A stretch of DNA of 5,703 nucleotides from Candidatus Vogelbacteria bacterium. GTDB lineage: Bacteria > Patescibacteriota > Minisyncoccia > Phycocordibacterales > XYD1-FULL-46-19. Below, piece after piece: positions 1 through 5,703 of the stretch. The stretch spans positions 1 through 5,703 of the forward strand of contig JAPLZN010000134.1 in NCBI GenBank assembly GCA_026395035.1, given 5' to 3'. Below the pieces are notes generated by a model, which worked only from the letters and a program-made list of their open reading frames with translations, searched no databases and was not told the origin of the DNA. The position numbers and the translations under genes were made by a program. Numbering within the stretch: position 1 is the first letter of the stretch; each line of letters starts with the position of its first letter.

Positions 1-444
1 AATCGGGTAGAGCCGGCCTGGGAAGGCTCGTTCGGCATCGCGTCGAAGCTCAAGCACATGACCGATAGCCGCCGTCTGTCCGCCACCCCTCTTTTCCCAC
101 CAACTGCAGCCGCCGTATTTATCACTTTCGTGATAACTAAAGCAGGGCATAAACGGAACGCCCTTTCTCCCGGCATAGCAAGTTGCCTCGAGCAGAAAGT
201 CGTCGAACATGATCTCCCCGATGCTGTACTTGCAACCGGGCGTACACAACCGCGGAATGACGCCGTACGGAGCCTTAACGGCCAGTCCGGGATGGCATCG
301 CCCATCGCCACACGAGCACATTACCGCCTCAACATACTGAATACTTTGGCGGTACTCCTCGCGCTCCAGGCGAGCTTCGGGCGTCCTAAAGATCTCCGCC
401 CGACGCCTGTTACGACGCAAGAATTCCTGAATCTGATCAGACAT
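1..444 (-). CDS. Cys-rich hypothetical protein, N-terminal part (runs off the left edge)
   Basis: The frame is open for 148 codons from an ATG at 442-444 to base 1, so the C-terminus lies outside the window. I do not recognise the family. Residues 1-42 are rich in Arg and Glu and look helical (begins MSDQIQEFLRRNRRR). A Cys/His-rich part follows: Cys43, Cys45, Cys50-His51, Cys67, Cys71 (CTPGC), Cys89, Cys101 and Cys113, with His106 and His129. The spacing could suit a zinc or Fe-S site, but it matches no motif I can name. There is no signal peptide or membrane segment. The start is well fixed: a purine-rich AGGGAGGG lies 5 nt upstream, and an in-frame stop at 484-486 precedes it with no other ATG, GTG or TTG between. 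The gene diverges from the hydrogenase-like operon, so a functional link is not implied. The opposite-strand open frame at 58-471 is treated as a shadow. Confidence 0.72.
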   Translation of the reverse strand, partial: MSDQIQEFLRRNRRRAEIFRTPEARLEREEYRQSIQYVEAVMCSCGDGRCHPGLAVKAPYGVIPRLCTPGCKYSIGEIMFDDFLLEATCYAGRKGVPFMPCFSYHESDKYGGCSWWEKRGGGQTAAIGHVLELRRDAERAFPGRLYPI

Positions 445-448
445 GCGT

Positions 449-456
449 CCCTCCCT
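449..456 (-). promoter_or_regulatory. Strong Shine-Dalgarno for the leftward Cys-rich gene
   Basis: On the minus strand AGGGAGGG ends 4 nt before the ATG at 442-444. This is the only convincing ribosome binding site in the window and is the main support for the leftward gene and its start. Confidence 0.7.
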
Positions 457-528
457 AATTGGATATTTTGAACGGTAAACAATCTAGTGAGATTAAACCA
501 GAAAACAGGAAAAAACACAAAAAACCGG

Positions 529-557
529 TTGCCAGACCCCTTATTAATTGTTATGAT
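529..557 (+). promoter_or_regulatory. Sigma-70-type promoter for the hyf-like operon
   Basis: A -35 box TTGCCA (529-534) is separated by 17 bp from a -10 box TATGAT (552-557). Each hexamer differs from consensus at one base and the spacer is optimal. Transcription would start near 563-566, giving a leader of about 25 nt before the ATG at 590. The leader shows no obvious Shine-Dalgarno or attenuator. The 145-bp divergent gap (445-589) must also hold the leftward gene's promoter. I see only weak AT-rich candidates for that one. Confidence 0.72.
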
Positions 558-589
558 AATTCTCGTCGTTTGCGGGCCAAAAACTCACC

Positions 590-1129
590 ATGCTTAAACT
601 TTTCCAAAAGATTTTTAAAACACCAAGCCTGATAGCACCAGTCAAGATAGTCGCTGCCCCGGCAGAAATCAGCTCAATCGGCAAGGCGGTCGCCGCCAAG
701 GTCAAAAAGCTGTTCAGGGGTTCTTTGGCCATTCGTGTCGTCACCGCCGGCGGAACCAATGCCTGCGAGCAAGAACTAGTCGCTCTGGGTAACTCTTATT
801 ACGACATCGACCGTTTTGGTGTTCATTTTGTGGCCTCTCCCCGCCACGCTGATATGCTAATCGTAACTGGACCCGTTAGCCGAAATATGCGCGAAAGTCT
901 GAAGCGAACCTATGAAGCCATGCCCGAACCCCGGATCGTGGTTGCCCTAGGTGACGACGCGATTGATGGTGGCATTTTTAAGGGTTCCTATGCCGTTTTA
1001 GATGGCGCCAAAGCGGTCATTCCGGTCGACTACGAGATTGCCGGCGATCCTCCATCCCCGGAAATAATAATTAAATCTCTCCTGTCAGTACTAAACGACC
1101 GGGAAATCCGTCAAAAAACAAATAAATAG
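590..1129 (+). CDS. NuoB/HycG-like small subunit lacking most N2-cluster cysteines
   Basis: This 179-residue soluble protein belongs to the NADH dehydrogenase 20 kDa subunit family (NuoB, HycG/HyfI), which normally binds the proximal [4Fe-4S] cluster beside the catalytic subunit on the cytoplasmic side. The fold signatures are clear: GTNACEQEL (55-63), GPVSRNM (94-100), VVALGDDAIDGG (117-128), IPVDYEIAGDPPSPE (144-158). The four expected ligands are mostly gone. The first Cys of the usual GxCNxC is Thr56, the second survives as Cys59 (the only Cys in the protein), the Cys of ALGxCA is Asp123, and the Cys of GCPPxPE is Asp153. I checked all four codons (755-757, 764-766, 956-958, 1046-1048). 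Length is normal and the frame is intact, so this is not simple decay. A stop at 557-559 precedes the ATG with no other start. It is first in the operon and ends 1 nt before hyfB. Family is certain; redox function is doubtful. Confidence 0.9.
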   Translation: MLKLFQKIFKTPSLIAPVKIVAAPAEISSIGKAVAAKVKKLFRGSLAIRVVTAGGTNACEQELVALGNSYYDIDRFGVHFVASPRHADMLIVTGPVSRNMRESLKRTYEAMPEPRIVVALGDDAIDGGIFKGSYAVLDGAKAVIPVDYEIAGDPPSPEIIIKSLLSVLNDREIRQKTNK

Positions 1130-1130
1130 T

Positions 1131-3152
1131 ATGAACAATTTTATCCTCTCACCACTTGGGTTTCTTTTAGTTTTGGCTCTCTATCTTATTGGGGCGCTCG
1201 ATTCGCTTGTCTTTTACAAAAATGACCGCGCGGCCGCCGTCTCAAGCGGAGTTTTCGCGACACTCGGGGGCATCACCGGTCTCATTCTTTCCAGCGCCAT
1301 CCTCTTGACCGGCCAGACTATCTCGTTCAACTTTTTAAATCTGCCACTTTTCAATATCGCCTTTAATATTGACCGTTTGTCCGCCTTTTTTATGGCGATC
1401 ATCTCCCTGGTCGCTACGGTCTCATCGATTTATTCACTGGGATACGTTAAACATTATTTTGGCAAATATAATATCGGCACACTCGGCTTTTTCTATAACG
1501 CTTTCATCGCCGGACTCATCATGGTCGTCACTTCCAGTAACGCTCTATTCTTCCTAATCGCCTGGGAGCTCATGTCGGTCGCTTCCTATTTTCTGGTCGT
1601 CTACGAACGACACGAGGAGAAAAATATTCGTGCTGGCACCCTCTATTTCATCATGACGCACGTCGGCACCGCCTGCATCATGCTCGCTTTTTTTCTGCTT
1701 TACCGGGCTACCGGTTCATTCGATTTTTCCGCCATGCGGGCCGGAGCGGGCGCGATTACCCCGGCACTCGCCAACGCGGTTTTCATCCTCGCCCTCTTGG
1801 GCTTTGGTACGAAAGCCGGCATAATTCCGCTCCACATCTGGTTGCCCGCCGCCCATCCAGCCGCTCCGTCGCATGTTTCCGCACTGATGTCCGGAGTAAT
1901 GATCAAGACCGGCATCTATATGTTCGTACGGATTTTTATTGGCATCATGCCGTTTACTCCACTTTGGTGGGGAATCGTCTTTTTATTGATCGGGGCCAGT
2001 TCTTCGGTTTTGGGCGTGCTCTATGCCCTGGCCGAACATGATATTAAAAAACTGCTGGCCTATCACAGTATTGAAAATATCGGAATAATTTTGCTCGGTT
2101 TTGGCGCTTCGCTTTCCTTCATCTCGCTCGGCCATCCAATCTTGGCCACTACCGCTCTGGTCGCCTCCCTCTACCACACGATCAACCACGCCGTCTTCAA
2201 AGCTTTACTTTTCCTCGGCGCCGGAACAGTCGTCTCCGCTACCCACACTCGAAATATCGAAAAATATGGCGGGCTTTGGAAATATATGCCCAAAACCGCC
2301 TTCTTCTTCCTGATCGGTTCAATGGCCATTTCCGCCCTCCCACCGTTTAACGGCTTCGTTAGCGAATGGCTGACCATGCAGGCGCTGTTTGGCGGAATCG
2401 CCACCGGGACCTTCGGTCTTAAACTCTTTTTCGGCCTCATGGCTGGCGCGCTGGCCCTGACGGGCGGATTGGCCGCCGCTTGTTTCGTTAAAGCTTTCGG
2501 CATCACCTTCTTGGCCCGACCGCGCAGTCCGGAAATCAAGCAGGTCAAAGAAGCGTCTTTTTCTGAACGTCTGGGCATGGGAATCCTGGCTCTGACCGCC
2601 CTCCTGCTTGGTCTGTCCGCCGGTCCATTCTCTCGCCTTCTCGGCGAAGTCGTGCAAAATTTGAAGAACGCCCCACTAGAAAAAATGACCGCTCTTTCTC
2701 TGCCAATCTCGATCAGCCTTTCCATGTTCGCCGTTTTTGTCGGACTCGTGATTAGCTTGATCGTTACTTACATTTTCGTCCGAATTTTTTCCGGCCAGCA
2801 AAAAGTTTCTCATGGCCGAACCTGGGATTGCGGAACTGATCTTGGTCCGCGCATGGAGATTACCGCCACCGGTTTTTCCCGCTCCATCATCACTGTTTTC
2901 AAAAAAGTTCTCCAGCCGACCCGCGAGACGGCCACTGCTTATTGCGATGACAAACGCTGTTATTTCCCGAAGGAAAGCACTGTTCACTTGGAGTTGCATG
3001 ATGTTTATGACAGCTTAATCTACCGTCCATTCGGTTCTCTGCTCGCTCTTATTTCCGAACAAACGCGCAAGATTCAAAGCGGACACATCAATGCTTACGC
3101 CCTGTATATTTTTATTACCCTAATCGGGTTGTTGTTCTATATCGCTCGTTAG
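1131..3152 (+). CDS. hyfB: HyfB/HycC-like antiporter-type membrane subunit (NuoL family)
   Basis: This 673-residue polytopic protein has roughly 16 hydrophobic segments, the usual size for HyfB/HycC. The family forms an ion-translocating channel in the membrane arm of complex I, formate hydrogenlyase and related complexes. Visible family landmarks are the TM5 glutamate in AWELMS (Glu146), the TM7 lysine in GFGTKAGIIPLH (Lys228), His242 and His248 in the AHPAAPSHVSALMSG stretch, Lys259, Lys306/Lys307 in the HDIKKLLAYHS loop, Lys357 in INHAVFKALLF, and Lys453 in a late helix (CFVKAFGITF). TWDCG (564-568, Cys567) is typical of the HyfB/HycC branch rather than of NuoL itself. The last helix (about 655-672) closes the protein. 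The charged channel residues are retained, so ion conduction is plausible. The start is 1 nt after the upstream stop with no Shine-Dalgarno, which suggests translational coupling. The transported ion (H+ or Na+) cannot be told from sequence. Confidence 0.93.
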   Translation: MNNFILSPLGFLLVLALYLIGALDSLVFYKNDRAAAVSSGVFATLGGITGLILSSAILLTGQTISFNFLNLPLFNIAFNIDRLSAFFMAIISLVATVSSIYSLGYVKHYFGKYNIGTLGFFYNAFIAGLIMVVTSSNALFFLIAWELMSVASYFLVVYERHEEKNIRAGTLYFIMTHVGTACIMLAFFLLYRATGSFDFSAMRAGAGAITPALANAVFILALLGFGTKAGIIPLHIWLPAAHPAAPSHVSALMSGVMIKTGIYMFVRIFIGIMPFTPLWWGIVFLLIGASSSVLGVLYALAEHDIKKLLAYHSIENIGIILLGFGASLSFISLGHPILATTALVASLYHTINHAVFKALLFLGAGTVVSATHTRNIEKYGGLWKYMPKTAFFFLIGSMAISALPPFNGFVSEWLTMQALFGGIATGTFGLKLFFGLMAGALALTGGLAAACFVKAFGITFLARPRSPEIKQVKEASFSERLGMGILALTALLLGLSAGPFSRLLGEVVQNLKNAPLEKMTALSLPISISLSMFAVFVGLVISLIVTYIFVRIFSGQQKVSHGRTWDCGTDLGPRMEITATGFSRSIITVFKKVLQPTRETATAYCDDKRCYFPKESTVHLELHDVYDSLIYRPFGSLLALISEQTRKIQSGHINAYALYIFITLIGLLFYIAR

Positions 3153-3155
3153 AGT

Positions 3156-4094
3156 GTGCTTAAAACCATGACCACCTCCATAATCATCTGGATAATTCAA
3201 CTACTCCTTGTGCCGGCGCTATCCCCGCTCCTGGTCGGGATCACCAGAAAAATCAAAGCTAAACTGCAAAACCGGCAGGGCGCTTCTTGTTTCCAGCCCT
3301 ATCGTGATCTTTGGAAATTGTTTCATAAGAATGAGGTTATGAGTGAGGATGCTTCGGTTATTTTCAGATTTGCCCCGTATGTCGTGTTCGCTGTTACACT
3401 CGCGATCGCCGCCGGTATTCCCCTCTTGTCCTCCATCCCAATTTTCACCGGAGATTTTTTGACGCTCATATATATGCTCGCCTTGGGAACTTTCTTCCTG
3501 GCCCTGTCCGGAATCGACACGGGAGGCGCCTTCAGCGGTTTCGGCTCGAGCCGGGAAATGCTCGTCGCTTCGCTAACTGAGGCCGGTTTGGTCCTCTCGC
3601 TATTTGCCTTAGCTCTGGCCGCTAAAAGTACAAACATGGGCGACATGGCGACAACAGTTTCAGGACTTTCCAGTATCGCTTATTTGCCAATCGCTCTCGC
3701 TTTTATCAGTTTTTTCATTTCGTTGCTCGCCGAATCGGCTCGCTACCCCTTTGATAATCCATCAACCCACCTCGAACTGACAATGATTCATGAAGCAATG
3801 ATCCTCGAGTATTCCGGCAAGCGATTGGCGATGATGGAGTGGGCCAGCGCCAATAAATACTTGATCTTCGCTTTCCTAGGTGCTAATTTATTTTTCCCAT
3901 GGGGATTAGCCGGGACACTCGCTCCCTTCGCGATCATCGGTTCCATCATTCTCTCATTCATTAAAGCGTCCATTTTAGCCGTCATTGTCGCTGTTATTGA
4001 GGGCAGTTTCGCCAAATGGCGGTTATTCCGCTTGCCGAAACTATTAGCCGGTTCGTTCATTCTTTCCTTAATCGCCATTCTTCTCATCATTTAA
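3156..4094 (+). CDS. hyfC: HyfC/HycD-like membrane anchor subunit (NuoH family)
   Basis: This 312-residue protein has about eight hydrophobic segments and belongs to the NuoH/HycD/HyfC family. That family docks the peripheral arm to the membrane and links the catalytic site to the ion channels. Characteristic stretches are KAKLQNRQGASCFQPYRDLW (34-53, the first cytoplasmic loop), FGSSREMLVASLTEAGL (129-145, Glu142), and the conserved loop at 192-226 with Glu193, Arg196, Asp200, His205, Glu207, His212, Glu213 and Glu218. This loop is close to the HycD consensus and keeps its acidic residues. The start is uncertain. GTG at 3156 lies 3 nt after the hyfB stop, in keeping with the tight spacing elsewhere. 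ATG at 3168 would shorten the protein by 4 residues with no loss of conserved sequence. Neither has a good Shine-Dalgarno. The end is 1 nt before hyfE. Family assignment is strong. Confidence 0.92.
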   Translation: MLKTMTTSIIIWIIQLLLVPALSPLLVGITRKIKAKLQNRQGASCFQPYRDLWKLFHKNEVMSEDASVIFRFAPYVVFAVTLAIAAGIPLLSSIPIFTGDFLTLIYMLALGTFFLALSGIDTGGAFSGFGSSREMLVASLTEAGLVLSLFALALAAKSTNMGDMATTVSGLSSIAYLPIALAFISFFISLLAESARYPFDNPSTHLELTMIHEAMILEYSGKRLAMMEWASANKYLIFAFLGANLFFPWGLAGTLAPFAIIGSIILSFIKASILAVIVAVIEGSFAKWRLFRLPKLLAGSFILSLIAILLII

Positions 4095-4095
4095 C

Positions 4096-4752
4096 ATGAA
4101 CGCCATCATCTTACAATTTTCGTTTTACCTGGGACTGATTGTCTTTCTGTCCGCCGCTTTTATGCACTTGGTTAAGAAGGGGTCTACAACCGTCTGGCTT
4201 TATGTCATTCAATCGGTAGCAATCGTAATTCTTCTATTGTCATCATTTGAAGAAAACAGATCTCTTTTGTTCGTCGCCATGATTATTGCCACCATCTTGG
4301 TCAAGGTCTTCATCGCCCCGGCCTTTTTCTTTCGCCTAATCAAGAAACACGATCTCAAATACGCCGTGCCGACGCATTTGGGGGGTTGGCTCTCATTGGT
4401 AGCCATCGTGGTAATGCTGGTTATCACCCAAATGTTCTATCCTGTCCTACCGGCGGTCCTCGCCCCCTTGGGCAAGAATATCTTTCTCATTTCCGCTTCG
4501 TCGATTCTGGTCTCCATGCTCCTTCTCATTAACCGCAAAGGTGCTCTATCGCAGATTCTCGGAATTTTGTCGGTCGAAAACAGCATCGTTACTTTTGCCA
4601 TCTTTACTGGACTCGAACAAAACCCCAGCCTGACGCTCGGTATCATGTTCGATATTCTGGTCTGGGTCGTCATCGCTTCAGTCTTCGCTTCGATGATCTA
4701 TTCCCATTTTGGTTCACTCGATGTTACTGGCATGAAAGAATTAACCGATTAA
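4096..4752 (+). CDS. hyfE: HyfE-like membrane subunit (contains NuoK-like part)
   Basis: This 218-residue protein has about seven hydrophobic segments (near 5-25, 33-50, 57-80, 97-117, 127-145, 155-172 and 180-203). It matches the size and layout of HyfE, a membrane subunit present in hydrogenase-4-type complexes but absent from the simpler formate hydrogenlyase Hyc. Landmarks are KVFIAPAFFFRLIKK (70-84) and the LSVEN motif with Glu161, a position comparable to the conserved membrane glutamates of NuoK. Asp186 lies in the last helix. Its presence places the operon in the Hyf-like rather than Hyc-like class. It begins 1 nt after hyfC. Unlike the other junctions, a 204-bp gap with a large inverted repeat follows it. 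HyfE proteins are poorly conserved, so the assignment rests on motifs plus position between hyfC and hyfF. Confidence 0.88.
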   Translation: MNAIILQFSFYLGLIVFLSAAFMHLVKKGSTTVWLYVIQSVAIVILLLSSFEENRSLLFVAMIIATILVKVFIAPAFFFRLIKKHDLKYAVPTHLGGWLSLVAIVVMLVITQMFYPVLPAVLAPLGKNIFLISASSILVSMLLLINRKGALSQILGILSVENSIVTFAIFTGLEQNPSLTLGIMFDILVWVVIASVFASMIYSHFGSLDVTGMKELTD

Positions 4753-4763
4753 GGCCCTGAGAA

Positions 4764-4945
4764 CCTATCCACTATCTAACCGCTAATAATAAAACCTAAA
4801 ATATCACTAGCTTGCCTGTTAAAATGTTCAAATTACGGCTGCAAATCATTCATCACTCGTCAGAATAGCCCGCTATACTTTCTCGTTCTTCATGATTTTC
4901 GCTCGTAATTTGAACATTTTACCAAGACATTAAATAGTGGATAGG
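4764..4945. repeat. Outer inverted repeat around an intergenic insertion-like element
   Basis: CCTATCCACTAT (4764-4775) is perfectly complementary to ATAGTGGATAGG (4934-4945). Matching continues past single mismatches on both sides: GA at 4761-4762 with TC at 4947-4948, and TAA at 4777-4779 with TTA at 4930-4932 except for the base bordering the arm. The repeats bracket a second, longer palindrome and nearly fill the gap between hyfE and hyfF. The arrangement resembles a small non-autonomous (MITE-like) element of about 190 bp, or a folded operon leader. I found no convincing target-site duplication. The gap encodes no recognisable gene. Confidence 0.75.
4820..4921. repeat. 102-bp imperfect palindrome with perfect 18-bp ends
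   Basis: TAAAATGTTCAAATTACG (4820-4837) and its exact reverse complement (4904-4921) form the ends. Complementarity continues in the same register through AAATCAT/ATGATTT (4843-4849 with 4892-4898) to a near-palindromic centre (ATAGC at 4865-4869 with GCTAT at 4872-4876). By hand, 37 of 51 positions pair Watson-Crick about a centre at 4870/4871. As RNA it would make one long hairpin. It has no clear U-tract, so a simple terminator is not favoured. Each arm also carries an identical start of a 14-codon reading frame (MFKLR...), one per strand, which follows from the symmetry. Confidence 0.85.
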
Positions 4946-4956
4946 CTCTTACCAAT

Positions 4957-5679
4957 ATGATGCTAAACTTTCTAATCTTCCTTCCCGTCGTAACCGCTAT
5001 GGTGATTCTCTTTCTGCGCAAGACGGCGCAAGTCGAAGGTCTTACGGCGCTCTCGGCTATTCTGGAATTTGCCGCCGGACTCTATGTTGCCTTCGAAGCA
5101 ATCCCTCATGTCGCCCCGGTCAGCTCCTATTTCGGATTGGATTCCCTAGCCGGCTTCTTCCTGCTCATTACGATCACTGTCAGTTTTCTGGCATCGCTCT
5201 ACTCAATCGGCTATCTGCGGGCAGAGTTCACTAAGGGGATTATCGGTTTCCGCCGGATCAAGCAATACTTCGTACTGCTCCAGCTTTTTATCGCGACAAT
5301 GATCATGGCCATCACCACCGCCAATCCGGTCGTGATGTGGATCGCCATCGAAGCCACCACACTGGCGACAGTCTTTCTAATTAGCTTCTACCATAAACCG
5401 GCCTCGACCGAGGCCGCCTGGAAATACCTGATTATCAACTCAATCGGCCTGCTGCTCGGTTTTCTCGGCACCTTACTTTATTTCACCTCGTTTGGCGGAG
5501 AATTCGGCGAAATTACCACCTGGCAATCTTTGATCGCCGTCGCCCCCCACCTTAATCCGTTCATCGCCAAACTGGCCTTCGTCTTTATCTTTGATATTTC
5601 TTTCGATATTTCATCTTTCGTCGTGTCGGGAGTCAGACAGATATCCCCGCCAAGACACAAAACGTTATTATCTTCCTGA
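4957..5679 (+). pseudogene. hyfF: HyfF-like antiporter subunit, broken after ~211 residues
   Basis: Residues 1-211 are a good NuoL/NuoM-family HyfF-like N-terminus. It has about six hydrophobic segments, the TM5 glutamate in WIAIEATTLATVF (Glu132), Lys156 in AAWKYLII, and PHLNPFIAKLAFVFI (197-211), which in relatives leads into the TM7 segment with its GTK lysine. Here that continuation is missing. From about base 5590 the frame reads FDISFDISSFVVSGVRQ and stops at TGA 5677-5679. The product of 240 residues is about half the usual HyfF length (roughly 470-530) and lacks the TM7 and TM8 charged residues, the TM12 lysine and all later helices. Neither alternative plus-strand frame after 5590 restores the family sequence, so this is a sequence replacement and not a one-base frameshift. 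ATG codons at 4957 and 4960 are both possible starts. A weak GGATAGG at 4939-4945 precedes them. The break may be a real rearrangement or an assembly artefact; without the break it would be a normal gene. Confidence 0.82.
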
Positions 5680-5702
5680 TACAGGCGCCGTAGCTGCGCG
5701 TT
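5478..5702 (-). CDS. Possible C-terminal part of a leftward gene entering from the right edge
   Basis: On the minus strand one frame is open from base 5702 to a TAA at 5478-5480. Only the first ~37 codons (5702 down to about 5590) lie in the sequence that replaced hyfF. They include LRRLYQEDNNVLCLGGD. The NNVLCLGG stretch faintly recalls the C-terminal NVLxLGG of ribose-5-phosphate isomerase B (RpiB/LacAB) proteins, which end soon after it. Past about 5590 the frame is antisense to hyfF and has no meaning of its own, so the natural C-terminus would also be lost at the junction. The match is short and from memory, so this is a weak call. The stretch could equally be non-coding. Confidence 0.22.
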   Translation of the reverse strand, partial: NAQLRRLYQEDNNVLCLGGDICLTPDTTKDEISKEISKIKTKASLAMNGLRWGATAIKDCQVVISPNSPPNEVK

Positions 5703-5703
5703 T

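Noticed and set aside
58..471. Plus-strand open frame of 137 codons at the left edge
   Set aside because: It overlaps a fully open minus-strand frame with a strong ribosome binding site. Its own translation is low-complexity, matches no family I know, and it has no Shine-Dalgarno.
2171..2725. Minus-strand open frame of 184 codons inside hyfB
   Set aside because: It lies wholly antisense to a clearly conserved membrane protein. Its Arg/Pro/Ala-rich translation is typical of a shadow of such genes.
4824..4917. Two 14-codon mini-frames (MFKLR...) on opposite strands of the palindrome
   Set aside because: Their shared beginning is an automatic result of the inverted repeat and neither has a ribosome binding site, so I do not call them genes.
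4753..4956. Rho-independent terminator after hyfE
   Set aside because: The palindrome is far longer than a usual terminator stem, its ends are AT-rich, and no run of T follows on either side.
5620..5703. CRISPR repeat at the right edge
   Set aside because: Only one partly palindromic unit is present and no second copy occurs at spacer distance within the window.

Overview
The window holds most of a membrane-bound, complex-I-like operon on the plus strand. Around it are a divergent Cys-rich gene fragment at the left edge, an inverted-repeat element inside the operon, and an abrupt sequence junction near the right edge. The standard genetic code fits, since all genes end in TAG, TAA or TGA with no in-frame TGA. 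Inside the operon the gaps are 1 to 3 nt and I see no clear Shine-Dalgarno sequences. The set resembles Hyf/Hyc-type (group 4 [NiFe]-hydrogenase-related) modules found in many uncultivated anaerobic bacteria, including candidate-phylum lineages. The sequence alone does not fix the taxon.

Layout: bases 1-444 (minus strand) encode the N-terminal 148 residues of an unrecognised Cys-rich protein with a strong ribosome binding site. Bases 445-589 are a divergent intergenic region carrying a good sigma-70-type promoter for the operon (TTGCCA, 17 bp, TATGAT). Five plus-strand genes follow: a NuoB/HycG-like small subunit (590-1129), HyfB-like (1131-3152), HyfC/HycD-like (3156-4094), HyfE-like (4096-4752) and a truncated HyfF-like gene (4957-5679). 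A 204-bp gap before hyfF holds a 102-bp imperfect palindrome nested in an outer 12-bp inverted repeat. After about 5589 the hyfF homology stops in the middle of a membrane helix. The last ~114 bases are unrelated sequence, possibly the end of another gene on the minus strand.

How the genes fit together: HyfB and HyfF are antiporter-like ion-channel subunits, HyfE is a NuoK-containing membrane subunit, HyfC is the NuoH-like anchor, and the NuoB-like protein should carry the proximal [4Fe-4S] cluster next to a NuoD/HycE-like catalytic subunit, which is not in the window. The main surprise is that the NuoB-like protein has lost three of the four cluster-binding cysteines (now Thr, Asp, Asp), while the membrane subunits keep the family's charged residues. 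This points to a complex related to energy-converting hydrogenases (of the kind called Ehr) that lacks normal proximal-cluster chemistry. The second surprise is the hyfF break, which may be a real rearrangement or a chimeric assembly end.
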